Notes: generated by a model from the letters alone, not told the origin. Shown: positions 1-6,564, counted from the first letter of the stretch. The stretch: 9,106 bases of DNA from Dehalococcoidia bacterium (GCA_029857995.1 JAOUFZ010000058.1:1-9106); one strand, 5' to 3'. Numbers and translations are program-made.

Positions 1-697
1 ATGCCAGTTCTCTACCCAATCCGAAGGGGATAACCTTCTCCAGCCGGCGATGTAGCACCAGCGTCGGAACTCGGAGACCGGGAAGAAGGTGCACCACATC
101 AGCTTTATATACGACATCAAGCAATCTGGCAGCCATCTCCGGGGTGGCACACTCACGCTGGTAATTGGAGAATGCTTCAACAAGAATAGGACTAGCGCCA
201 GGGAAAAAAAGGTCAGCAAGAGTCTTTGAACCGACCCCCCAGTGAGCACGGATCAAAGAAATCATCGCAGTTTTGAGTTCCTTTGTGGCGATTGTTTCAC
301 CACGGGCAAAGGAGCCATAGAGGATTAGGTGGCTGACACGCTTGGGATGCCTGGCGACATAGGCTACAGAAATCGAACCACCTACAGAAATGCCCATTAG
401 TGCCAGGCGTTTGAATTTAAGATGGTCGATAACCGTTTCCAGGTCCTTAAGTTCTGCCTCTATCGTAAAGTCAGTCCGGTTTCGGTCGGATAGACCGCCG
501 CCGCGCTGATCGTAGCGCACTAAAGTATGATGCAGTGCCAATTGTTCAAAGAAGCGGCGTGCTACCGGGTCTTGCCAATTCAGTTGTAAGTGGCTAAGCC
601 ATGTTGTAGGCATAACAAGCGCAGGTCCCTCACCCACAGTTGCATAGGCAATTCGAGCGCCATCAGGGCTGGTGCAAAAGCCAATCTGCTGTTCCAA
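1..697 (-). CDS. Alpha/beta hydrolase (partial, C-terminus beyond left edge)
   Basis: Alpha/beta-fold hydrolase, substrate unknown. The 232 visible codons are open to the left edge. The N-terminus (EQQIGFCTSPDGARIAYATV) and the motif RYDQRGGGLSDR are typical of the hydrolase domain found alone or joined to LuxR-type or adenylate cyclase domains. The nucleophile elbow is GISVGG with Ser104. In the segment before beta-strand 7, where relatives usually have Asp as the catalytic acid (HRRxDxxVP), this protein has HRRLEKVIP, so Glu220 may fill that role. The catalytic His would lie off the edge. I chose the TTG at 697-695 because an in-frame stop lies about 50 bases upstream, there is no ATG between, and a GACGAGG ribosome site sits 8 bases before it. 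A further 40 or so residues would finish the domain. A fusion to a regulatory domain cannot be excluded. Confidence 0.82.
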   Translation of the reverse strand, partial: MEQQIGFCTSPDGARIAYATVGEGPALVMPTTWLSHLQLNWQDPVARRFFEQLALHHTLVRYDQRGGGLSDRNRTDFTIEAELKDLETVIDHLKFKRLALMGISVGGSISVAYVARHPKRVSHLILYGSFARGETIATKELKTAMISLIRAHWGVGSKTLADLFFPGASPILVEAFSNYQRECATPEMAARLLDVVYKADVVHLLPGLRVPTLVLHRRLEKVIPFGLGRELA

Positions 698-742
698 AAC
701 CGAAACCTCGTCCCCGAATTTCGAAAGTCTACTAGCGAAGCT

Positions 743-771
743 ATGTTAAGCATATCCAATCTAATTGTCAA
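743..771 (-). promoter_or_regulatory. Sigma-70-type promoter for the alpha/beta hydrolase
   Basis: On the minus strand TTGACA (771-766) is followed after exactly 17 bases by TAACAT (748-743). This gives a perfect -35 and a 4/6 -10 box. Transcription would start near 736, about 40 bases before the TTG start codon at 697, with a GACGAGG ribosome site between. Seen in sequence; activity is inferred. Confidence 0.6.
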
Positions 772-872
772 GACTGCAATACACGTCACATCCACCAAGC
801 GAGCTAATCTCAGTGGCTTGAGTCATTGCCCAAAATAAGATTTGTTATAAAGTGACTGGCACTATCGGCAAT

Positions 873-882
873 GTGATACAAT
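873..882 (+). promoter_or_regulatory. Possible extended -10 promoter for the ABC exporter operon
   Basis: TACAAT at 877-882 (5/6 match to TATAAT) is preceded by TGA, the TGN extension of an extended -10 element. No good -35 lies at 16-18 bases; GTGACT (852-857) is 19 bases away. Transcription would start near 889, leaving only about 18 untranslated bases before the ATG at 907. This is the best candidate in the 209-base divergent gap 698-906, which holds no other feature I can support. Confidence 0.4.
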
Positions 883-906
883 GCGAGACCAGAAAGAACT
901 GCTAGT

Positions 907-1803
907 ATGCCTGCCGTTGAAGTCAGCCGTATAGTCAAGACCTTTGCCGATAAGGTCGTGGTCAACGACCTGTCTTTCTCTGTCGCCCAAGGTGAGATAT
1001 TTGGTCTTATCGGTCCCAACGGCGCCGGCAAGACTACCACCATCAGGATGATGATGGACATTATCAAGCCGGACTCGGGCGACGTGACCATCCTTGGCGA
1101 AAAGTTGAGTGAATCTACCAAAAACAAGCTCGGCTACCTGCCTGAGGAAAGAGGACTGTATAAGAAGCTGAGGGTCCTCGACTCCATCATCTATCTTGCC
1201 TCCCTAAAGGGCATGGACAGGCACTCAGCAGAAGAAAAAGCCAACCAGTTGCTCAGTCAGACGGGTATGCTGCCCCACAAAGGGAAGAAAATTGAAGAGT
1301 TGAGCCGGGGCATGGGACAGATCATCCAGTTCATCGTTAGTGTCATCCACGATCCAGAACTGGTTGTTCTGGACGAACCCTTTGCTGGGCTCGACCCGGT
1401 CAACGTGGAGTTGTTGAAAGGGATGCTCTTTGACTTGAAGAATCAAGGCAAGGCCCTAATTCTGAGCACGCACCAGATGAATGAAATTGAGGAACTATGC
1501 GACCGCATATTGATGATAAACCATGGGCGCTCGGTCCTTTATGGGAATCTGGTTGAAATTAAGTCCAGGTATAGAAGCAATTCGGTCCTGCTGGAGTTTG
1601 AGGGAGAAATGGGAGAAGTGCCGGGAGTTGCCGAAAAACGCACCCACAAAGGCTACGTGGAGCTAGTCCTTGATGGGAATACAACTCCCCAGCAAGTCCT
1701 GGAACGGTTGGTAAGCCAGAGAGCAGTAATTAATCGCTTTGAAGTGGCTACTCCTCCACTTAACGAAATATTCCTGAGGGTGGTGAGCAAGGCCCATGAA
1801 TAA
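907..1803 (+). CDS. ABC transporter ATP-binding protein (NatA-type, DUF4162 C-terminus)
   Basis: Cytoplasmic ATPase of a two-component exporter, 298 residues. Walker A is GPNGAGKT (36-43). The region normally holding the Q-loop reads GYLPEERGLY, the form usual in the NatA-like subfamily, with Glu in place of Gln. The signature is LSRGM, a variant of the LSGGQ motif close to the LSKGM common in this group. Walker B with D-loop is VVLDEPFAGLDP, and the switch His is in STHQMNE. The last 80 or so residues resemble the DUF4162 extension of these ATPases. The ATG at 907 is preceded by only a weak purine stretch (GAAAGAA). The stop overlaps the permease start by 8 bases, so the two are translationally coupled. 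Relatives include the B. subtilis sodium exporter NatA, but the substrate here cannot be read from sequence. Confidence 0.93.
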   Translation: MPAVEVSRIVKTFADKVVVNDLSFSVAQGEIFGLIGPNGAGKTTTIRMMMDIIKPDSGDVTILGEKLSESTKNKLGYLPEERGLYKKLRVLDSIIYLASLKGMDRHSAEEKANQLLSQTGMLPHKGKKIEELSRGMGQIIQFIVSVIHDPELVVLDEPFAGLDPVNVELLKGMLFDLKNQGKALILSTHQMNEIEELCDRILMINHGRSVLYGNLVEIKSRYRSNSVLLEFEGEMGEVPGVAEKRTHKGYVELVLDGNTTPQQVLERLVSQRAVINRFEVATPPLNEIFLRVVSKAHE

Positions 1804-3010
1804 GACACTTCTGATATTGAGGCATGAATTCCGGCACACGATAACGAGGAGAGGGTTTATCGTCATGACCCTTATCGTGCCACTGATAGTCCTCCTGTTG
1901 ATAGGAGTTTTCCATCTCGTATCGGGAATCGCCAGGCCGACGGTGGAAGCGATGACTATCGGATATGTGGATGAGCTAGGTGGATTCCAGCAATATACCA
2001 GCCAGGGAAATATAACGCTGGTTCGCTTTGACACACAGAGTGGCGCGACTGAAGCGCTGGTCAAGGGCGACATTAAGGAGTATTTCGTCATCCCGCCGGA
2101 TTATATTTCTGCCGGGGGGATTAACCGTTACACCCTGGAAAAACAGCTTGCGGCGTCCCCTGCCATAACCGCGGCGATTAATAATTTTCTGTTAGGCAAT
2201 TTGCTGGCAGGGAAGGTCCCCGCAGCTACTATAGCCAGGATTGAAGCACCCTTGAATCTGGTTACCACCAGACTTACCGAAACTGGTGACGTGGCTCCAG
2301 AGCAAGGCGGATACGGGAACCTGATCATTCCCTTTGTTTTTGGTGTTCTACTGGCTCTCTCCATCATTTTCTCCTCCACCTATCTGCTCCAGGGGCTGGC
2401 TGACGAGAAAGAGAATCGCCTTATAGAGATATTGTTGTCGTCTGTTTCCGCCCGCCAATTGCTGACCGGCAAAGTCTTAGGTATGGGCGCCGCCGGGCTG
2501 GTACAGGTGGCTGTCTGGGTAATCTCAGCTCCGCTCCTGTTGAACCTGGCTTCTTCGTCCGTCGGCGGGTTCGTCAGCACGATTCGATTACCAGCCAATT
2601 TCGTCGTTCTGGCAGTAGTATATTTCATCCTCGGCTATTTGTTGTTTGCCGTGATTTCGGCCGCTATCGGCGCCATCAGTTCCAATTCCCGCGAAGGGCA
2701 ACAGCTGATCGGGGTCTTTACACTTCCTGCACTTATACCCCTTTGGTTCACGTCTTTGTTGATGTTTTTCCCGGACAACCCAGTCTGGGTCTTTTTTACT
2801 ATTTTCCCTCTCTCATCTCCTGTGGAAGTGATAATGAGGGTCGGCGTAAGCGCGATACCTGCCTGGCAAGTGGTCGTCAGCATAGCGGTGCTGGTGCTCT
2901 CCATCATTGGAACCTTGCTATTAACCATTAGGATTTTCAGAACTTACCTGCTCATGTATGGGAAGAGGCCTAGCATCGGGGAAGTTATCCGAAGCCTCAG
3001 GAGTGGATAG
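1796..3010 (+). CDS. ABC-2 type exporter permease (NatB-like)
   Basis: Integral membrane partner of the preceding ATPase, 404 residues. One helix near the N-terminus (about 21-44) is followed by a soluble loop of about 130 residues, probably extracytoplasmic. About five further helices follow (near 175-198, 224-250, 265-293, 303-325 and 357-380). This is the ABC2_membrane_3 architecture. The segment DEKENRLIEILLSS (203-216), just after the second helix, is the coupling motif typical of NatB-type permeases. The ATG at 1796 lies inside the ATPase gene and overlaps it by 8 bases, so the pair forms one operon. The family includes Na+ exporters and drug or peptide exporters; the substrate here is not determinable. 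No third exporter component is present. Confidence 0.92.
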   Translation: MNKTLLILRHEFRHTITRRGFIVMTLIVPLIVLLLIGVFHLVSGIARPTVEAMTIGYVDELGGFQQYTSQGNITLVRFDTQSGATEALVKGDIKEYFVIPPDYISAGGINRYTLEKQLAASPAITAAINNFLLGNLLAGKVPAATIARIEAPLNLVTTRLTETGDVAPEQGGYGNLIIPFVFGVLLALSIIFSSTYLLQGLADEKENRLIEILLSSVSARQLLTGKVLGMGAAGLVQVAVWVISAPLLLNLASSSVGGFVSTIRLPANFVVLAVVYFILGYLLFAVISAAIGAISSNSREGQQLIGVFTLPALIPLWFTSLLMFFPDNPVWVFFTIFPLSSPVEVIMRVGVSAIPAWQVVVSIAVLVLSIIGTLLLTIRIFRTYLLMYGKRPSIGEVIRSLRSG

Positions 3011-3028
3011 GCTATAGTATCCGGGCAT

Positions 3029-3050
3029 ACGCATGAAAGTGAGCATGTGT
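3029..3050 (+). terminator. Weak hairpin after the ABC exporter operon
   Basis: ACGCATG (3029-3035) can pair with CATGTGT (3044-3050), including one G-U pair, around an 8-base loop. It lies 19 bases after the permease stop codon and is followed by CCTTTC rather than a clean T-run. It could act as a terminator or just stabilise the 3' end. Low confidence. Confidence 0.25.
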
Positions 3051-3096
3051 CCTTTCAGGCAATCATGACTACTCAATGAGTCTTACAACTGAAGCG

Positions 3097-3137
3097 CGTC
3101 AATATAGCTTTTCTCGCTTTTCGTGTGACTATTGACG
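3097..3137. repeat. 8-base inverted repeat overlapping a -35 box
   Basis: CGTCAATA (3097-3104) and TATTGACG (3130-3137) are perfect inverted copies, with centres 33 bases apart, about three helical turns. The right arm covers the whole -35 hexamer of the promoter at 3132-3161. This layout would suit a repressor operator, but an 8-base match at this distance can also occur by chance. Confidence 0.35.
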
Positions 3138-3161
3138 GTCGATGGGCATATATCCTAATAT
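3132..3161 (+). promoter_or_regulatory. Promoter for the small membrane protein
   Basis: TTGACG (3132-3137, 5/6) and TAATAT (3156-3161, 4/6) are separated by 18 bases. The start site would be near 3168, giving an untranslated leader of about 65 bases that ends in a strong GGGGG ribosome site (3221-3225) before the ATG at 3234. The rest of the gap 3011-3233 shows only the weak hairpin and the inverted repeat listed separately. Confidence 0.5.
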
Positions 3162-3233
3162 ACCCCCCAGCAGACGATTAAGAAATCGCATTCTACCAGT
3201 TTCAAGAGAAAATACAGAAAGGGGGAACAAAGC

Positions 3234-3482
3234 ATGGACGCAATAACCCTGGTGAATCTAATACTCTGCGTCATAATAGTGGTCCTGGGCTGCGTGGGTT
3301 ATGGGAAGGCCAAAGACAAGTGGCCGCTGTACATTGCCATAGCCTTCGGGCTGTTCGGGGTGTCCCACTTGTTAACGCTTCTGGGTCTCAAAGACACCTT
3401 AGAGGCTTTCCTAATTGCGATTAGGACAATTGCCTACTTGGTTGTCATATATACAGTGTACCGAGTAGCGTTCAAGAAATAA
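3234..3482 (+). CDS. Small three-helix membrane protein of unknown function
   Basis: 82 residues, almost wholly hydrophobic, with three predicted membrane helices (about 5-24, 30-51 and 56-78). A short basic loop (GKAKDK, 24-29) lies between the first two and a Lys-Lys end follows the third. I do not recognise the family. There is no signal for a catalytic site and no conserved polar residues within the helices. The gene has a convincing ribosome site (AGAAAGGGGG, 8 bases before the ATG) and its own promoter, and appears monocistronic: it faces moaB tail to tail. The 223-base gap and the new promoter argue against it being part of the exporter operon. Codon use and the regular helix pattern support a real gene. 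Confidence 0.75.
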   Translation: MDAITLVNLILCVIIVVLGCVGYGKAKDKWPLYIAIAFGLFGVSHLLTLLGLKDTLEAFLIAIRTIAYLVVIYTVYRVAFKK

Positions 3483-3498
3483 CTAGACGCTGAGACAA

Positions 3499-3515
3499 CC
3501 AAGCAGATTGCTTGG
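3499..3515 (-). terminator. Hairpin between convergent genes, probable terminator
   Basis: A perfect 7-base-pair stem (CCAAGCA / TGCTTGG) with a 3-base loop lies in the 55-base gap between two converging genes. Read on the minus strand it is followed by TTGTCT, a weak U-rich tail, so it more likely ends the moeA-mobB/moaB transcript. On the plus strand it is followed by AAGCC and would be a poor terminator, although the stem could protect either 3' end. Confidence 0.45.
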
Positions 3516-3537
3516 AAGCCTCCAGGCTATCTTGAGT

Positions 3538-4044
3538 CTAGGCCTGGGATGTGCCGCACTCGCCGGCTTGACCTTTAAGCGTTTCGACAGCATGGGGCAG
3601 CGCCGGCAGTATCACTTCAAGGCACTCACGGACCGCCTTGGGACTTCCTGGCAGGTTGATAATTAAGCATTTGCCGCGAGTGCCCACTACTGCTCGACTC
3701 AGCATAGCATGTGGGGTCTTCTTGAGGCTCTCTGCCCTCATTGCCTCGGCAAAACCGGGGACAATTCTATCCACCACGGTAAGAGTCGCCTCTGGAGTCA
3801 CATCTCTAGGGGTGAGTCCTGTACCACCTGTTGTGATGACCACATCCAAATTGTCTTCATCTGCCCAGTTGACCAGCTTCTCCACAATAAGTTCCTTCTC
3901 ATCAGGAACGATGCCGTAATTTGCAATGCGCACATCCATGCGGGAAAGGATCTCGCGAATCGCCTCTCCGCTTTTATCCTGGCGCTCCCCTCTCGAGCCC
4001 TTGTCACTGACGGTCAATACTCCTACGGTAAACATCTTTTTCAC
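3538..4044 (-). CDS. moaB: MoaB/MogA-type molybdopterin adenylyltransferase
   Basis: 168 residues, the usual size for a single-domain MogA/MoaB protein. The family adenylates molybdopterin using ATP, the step before MoeA inserts molybdate. The motif TTGGTGLTPRDVTPEAT (71-87) is the MPT-binding signature, followed by PGFAEAMR (96-103) and LSRAVVGTRGKCLIINLPGS (115-134), all typical of the family. It lies 71 bases downstream of moeA-mobB on the same strand and probably shares its transcript. The start is uncertain. A GTG at 4044 opens the frame, but the ATG at 4035 has AGGTG 6 bases before it and gives MFTVGVLTVSDKGS, an N-terminus that fits the family well. I regard the ATG as at least equally likely. 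MoaB and MogA cannot be told apart here, so the symbol is provisional. Confidence 0.92.
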   Translation of the reverse strand: MKKMFTVGVLTVSDKGSRGERQDKSGEAIREILSRMDVRIANYGIVPDEKELIVEKLVNWADEDNLDVVITTGGTGLTPRDVTPEATLTVVDRIVPGFAEAMRAESLKKTPHAMLSRAVVGTRGKCLIINLPGSPKAVRECLEVILPALPHAVETLKGQAGECGTSQA

Positions 4045-4115
4045 CTAGCTCTCTTCGTAGCTCCCTTTGCGCCTCTTATCCTAGGAGGGGAATTCTGCAA
4101 TTAATAGGCACTGCT

Positions 4116-5903
4116 TTATCTGTTCAAAACAAAATTCTTTTCTATGAAATCAGCTATTGCCACTGTATCACCCCATCCGAACGCTGGCAGCTTACAGCTA
4201 TCAGCTAAGAGAATATCCAGTGACGCATCGGTGACAATGGCCGAAAGTCCCTCGGGGGAACATAATAGGTCATCTCCGAGTCCTTTTCTATGCACTTCTA
4301 TTTTGGGAATTTTGCTTTTCTTGAATCCTTCGGCGAGGATTAAGTCGAATTCAGAGCCAATGACGGGCAGGATTTCCTCAATCCCAAGGTCGTGGTCTGA
4401 CTTCTTAATGAAGGCGAGCTTATCAGGCGAGCTAACACACACGGCATCGCTGCCTGCCTGAGCAAACTTCCAGCTATCTTTTCCGGGCTGGTCTATTTGC
4501 AGCCCGCTGTGGCCGTGCTTTACAGCAGCGACTTTGTAACCCCTTTTTTTAAACTCGGCAATAAGTTGCTCCACAAGCAGTGTTTTACCGGATTGCGATT
4601 TGCCCACGATGGAGACAATCGGCGAAGTTTTCGCCTCGCCTTGCTCCTCCCCCCAATCCAGCATCTGCACCTCGACCGTCTCTCCGGCCTTTACCCCTTT
4701 GCTGCTCTCGTGGATAACGGCCAAACCATTGGCTTTAGCCAGGGATGTGAGGATTCCCGAGCCCTGCGGACCGGTGAGGGAGGCATGATATTGACCGCTG
4801 CGCCTGGTCACCATCACCCTGGCGAAGAGGCGGCGTCCGTCAGTATTGGCAATATCATCCTCGATAATCGCTCGGATAGTCGGTTTTGCCAGCATTTTCT
4901 TCCCCATCATTTTTAGTATGGCAGGACGGGCGAATTGTTCGAAGGTAATCATGGAGCTGACGGGATTGCCTGGCAGTCCCAAATGAGGCACCTTCCTCTT
5001 TTTCCTTCCTTTCACCTTCTTAATCAGCCCAAAGGCAATAGGTTTCCCGGGCTTCATACAGACTGTCCAGAAACCAATCTCGCCGTGCTCTGCCAGGACC
5101 TCTTTAACCATATCGTAGTCTCCCTTAGACACACCCCCGGAGGTGATAAGCATATCTGCGTCCAAACCCTCATCTATTTTCTCGGTAAGAGACTGAACTG
5201 AATCGCGCCCTATGCCCAGGATTCTGGGAATTCCGCCATAGCGAGAGACTGCAGCAGCAATGGTATAGGTATTGCTGTTATAGATCTTACCGGGAGCTAA
5301 CGGCTGGTCAACACTAGTGAGCTCATCCCCTGTAGCTAGAATGGCCACAATCGGCCGACGGATAACCAACGCAGTGGAGCGCCCCAGGGATGCCAGCACT
5401 CCTATCTCTTGAGGGCGGAGCACCTGGCCTCTTTTGAGAACTAAATTTCCTCTGGCAATATCCTCGCCTCTGCAGCGTACATTCAATCCCTTCTTCGCCT
5501 GACATAATATGCCGATATGCGACAAATCTCCCCTAGATGATTTGCGGTTAACTTCATCGGTATCTTCAAATCGCACTACGGAATCAGCGCCTTCGGGCAA
5601 TGGTGCTCCCGTCATGATACGGATAGCCGTCCCCGGCTTGACTTCTTCTGTGGGCATAGACCCGGCAGCAACCTCTCCGACCACGACTAAACATCTCGGT
5701 GATGATTCATTAGCCCCACGAGTATCTTCAGCCCGCAGGGCATAACCATCCATGGCGGAATTATCCAGCGGGGGAATATCTATAGTGGAATAGATATCCT
5801 CAGCCAGAACCTGTCCCAGGCAGTCCAGAATAGGCTTCCGCTCGGGCTCGAGGACCTCAACATAGCTCAAAACCTTCTCGAGGGCTTCTTCCACAGAGAT
5901 CAT
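4116..5903 (-). CDS. MoeA-MobB fusion: molybdopterin molybdotransferase and MGD adaptor
   Basis: 595-residue two-domain protein. The MoeA half (about 1-415) inserts molybdate, or tungstate, into adenylylated molybdopterin. It carries PPLDNSAMDGYA (44-55), TGDEL (191-195), SGGVSKGDYD (255-264), LGLPGNPVSS (308-317) and a C-terminal MoeA domain IV (about 340-415). The MobB half (about 427-595) has Walker A GKSQSGKT (434-441), KHGHSG (462-467) and AEGFKKS with a downstream KIEVHR (524-539). MobB binds GTP and helps MobA make the guanine dinucleotide form of the cofactor. The start at 5903 is preceded by AGGAG at 8 bases and by a TATAAT promoter. The frame stays open upstream to 6089, but those codons cross the promoter and are not MoeA-like. 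moaB follows 71 bases downstream. No MobA gene is in the window. Such fusions are known in other bacteria. Confidence 0.95.
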   Translation of the reverse strand: MISVEEALEKVLSYVEVLEPERKPILDCLGQVLAEDIYSTIDIPPLDNSAMDGYALRAEDTRGANESSPRCLVVVGEVAAGSMPTEEVKPGTAIRIMTGAPLPEGADSVVRFEDTDEVNRKSSRGDLSHIGILCQAKKGLNVRCRGEDIARGNLVLKRGQVLRPQEIGVLASLGRSTALVIRRPIVAILATGDELTSVDQPLAPGKIYNSNTYTIAAAVSRYGGIPRILGIGRDSVQSLTEKIDEGLDADMLITSGGVSKGDYDMVKEVLAEHGEIGFWTVCMKPGKPIAFGLIKKVKGRKKRKVPHLGLPGNPVSSMITFEQFARPAILKMMGKKMLAKPTIRAIIEDDIANTDGRRLFARVMVTRRSGQYHASLTGPQGSGILTSLAKANGLAVIHESSKGVKAGETVEVQMLDWGEEQGEAKTSPIVSIVGKSQSGKTLLVEQLIAEFKKRGYKVAAVKHGHSGLQIDQPGKDSWKFAQAGSDAVCVSSPDKLAFIKKSDHDLGIEEILPVIGSEFDLILAEGFKKSKIPKIEVHRKGLGDDLLCSPEGLSAIVTDASLDILLADSCKLPAFGWGDTVAIADFIEKNFVLNR

Positions 5904-5924
5904 ACGGGAAACTCCTAAGACTGT

Positions 5925-5953
5925 ATTATAGATTATCTTTGGCGGCATACCAA
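5925..5953 (-). promoter_or_regulatory. Promoter for the moeA-mobB/moaB operon
   Basis: On the minus strand TTGGTA (5953-5948, 4/6) and a perfect TATAAT (5930-5925) are exactly 17 bases apart. The start would be near 5918, with AGGAG (5916-5912) and then the ATG at 5903, giving a leader of only about 15 bases. This supports 5903 as the real start of moeA-mobB. Confidence 0.65.
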
Positions 5954-6005
5954 CTTCCTTGATAGTCCCGTTTATGCAAGACCAGTGTCCCAAATTCAAA
6001 TTAAT

Positions 6006-6034
6006 TTGACATTTGATGGCTTTGGCTCTACCAT
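6006..6034 (+). promoter_or_regulatory. Promoter for the nifU-like gene series
   Basis: A perfect TTGACA (6006-6011) and TACCAT (6029-6034, 4/6) are separated by 17 bases. The start would be near 6041, followed by a strong TTAGGAGGT ribosome site and the ATG at 6057. It stands back to back with the moeA promoter in the 153-base gap 5904-6056. Confidence 0.62.
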
Positions 6035-6056
6035 TTGGCAAAGTTAGGAGGTAAAA

Positions 6057-6275
6057 ATGAAAGAAAAAGTAGAGGCGGCCCTGGCGCAAGTCAGGCCGAT
6101 GTTGTTAGCCGATGGAGGGGATGTCCAGCTAATAGATGTCAAGGACGGAGTGGTGAAATTGAAGTTGACCGGTGCCTGCGGTGGCTGCCCTATGGCAACT
6201 ATGACTTTGAAGGGTGGGATTGAGCGGGTGCTCAAGGAAAAAGTACCTGAAGTTAAGGAGGTGGTGGCTGTCTAA
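6057..6275 (+). CDS. NifU C-terminal (Nfu-type) Fe-S scaffold domain protein
   Basis: 72-residue stand-alone NifU C-terminal domain. This family binds a [4Fe-4S] cluster between subunits of a dimer and passes it to client enzymes in the cytoplasm. The hallmark is GACGGCPMA, with cluster ligands Cys41 and Cys44 in a CxxC. It is preceded by VRPMLLADGGDVQLIDV, which is also characteristic, and followed by the helix TLKGGIERVLKEKVPEV. The length is normal for minimal Nfu proteins in anaerobes. The ribosome site TTAGGAGGT lies 4 bases before the ATG. It is the first gene of a plus-strand series that includes two small Cys-rich proteins and nickel and molybdenum assembly genes, which suggests a role in equipping metalloenzymes. 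A general housekeeping role in Fe-S assembly is equally possible. Confidence 0.93.
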   Translation: MKEKVEAALAQVRPMLLADGGDVQLIDVKDGVVKLKLTGACGGCPMATMTLKGGIERVLKEKVPEVKEVVAV

Positions 6276-6306
6276 TTTGTGGCAGCATTTCAAGGAGGAG
6301 ACAAAA

Positions 6307-6366
6307 GTGAATCAAGCTGGAGACTTAAATGCCTCGGGAATATTTTATCTGCCACTCTTGTGGTGA
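6307..6366 (+). other. 19-codon reading frame with strong ribosome site, possible leader peptide
   Basis: A GTG at 6307 stands 6 bases after AAGGAGGAG (6292-6300), a strong ribosome site. The frame runs 19 codons (starts VNQAGDLNASG, ends LPLLW) to a TGA at 6364-6366. It overlaps the start of the next gene at 6329 in a different frame. No independent evidence shows it is a functional peptide. It may load ribosomes for translational coupling, or the Shine-Dalgarno may simply be a remnant. Confidence 0.3.
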
Positions 6367-6562
6367 AAGAGTGAAATGTAGTGGAAAAGAGCGACCCTGC
6401 GAGGTGCTCAATGGCTGGCTCATGGTTTCACTATGGAAGGGTCCAGAGACAGTTGAGCATTATAATTTTTGCTCCTTGATTTGCCTCAAAACATGGATCG
6501 ATGCCCAGGTCCCTCAGGTCCCTAACGTATTCTTAAAAGCTTTTGAGAAAGAAAGGGAATAA
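6329..6562 (+). CDS. Small Cys-rich putative zinc-binding protein, unknown function
   Basis: 77 residues, family not recognised with certainty. The N-terminal half begins YFICHSCGERVKC with a CxxC pair (Cys8, Cys11) plus Cys17 and Cys24. A second cluster reads NFCSLICLKTW with Cys48 and Cys52 in a CxxxC. The pattern of CxxC, then a strand-rich stretch (GWLMVSLWKGPETVEHYNF), then FCSxxC next to a Trp, resembles FCS/MYM-like treble-clef zinc sites. His44 is close by. The ATG at 6329 is the first codon after an in-frame TAA (6326-6328) and has GGAG 6 bases before it. It lies 53 bases after the nifU-like gene and 2 bases before the FmdB gene, so all three are probably co-transcribed. Binding of a metal or nucleic acid is inference; no function is assigned. 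Confidence 0.75.
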   Translation: MPREYFICHSCGERVKCSGKERPCEVLNGWLMVSLWKGPETVEHYNFCSLICLKTWIDAQVPQVPNVFLKAFEKERE

Positions 6563-6564
6563 AA

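Noticed and set aside
580..798. Minus-strand 72-codon frame starting MVDVTCIAV
   Set aside because: It overlaps the alpha/beta hydrolase N-terminus in another frame and crosses that gene's promoter. The hydrolase frame has clear family sequence; this one has none.
1663..2091. Minus-strand 142-codon frame across the ABC ATPase-permease junction
   Set aside because: Antisense to two clear genes, with low-complexity Ser/Thr-rich translation and no recognised motif.
3709..4104. Plus-strand 131-codon frame opposite moaB
   Set aside because: Antisense shadow of the well-supported MoaB/MogA gene, with no family resemblance.
5904..6056. Possible molybdenum cofactor riboswitch upstream of moeA-mobB
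   Set aside because: The predicted transcript leader is only about 15 bases, far too short for that RNA, and no matching fold was seen.
5904..6089. A 62-residue N-terminal extension of MoeA-MobB
   Set aside because: The extra codons are not MoeA-like, run across the moeA TATAAT promoter and the nifU-like promoter, and even overlap the nifU-like start. The ATG at 5903 has a good AGGAG site.
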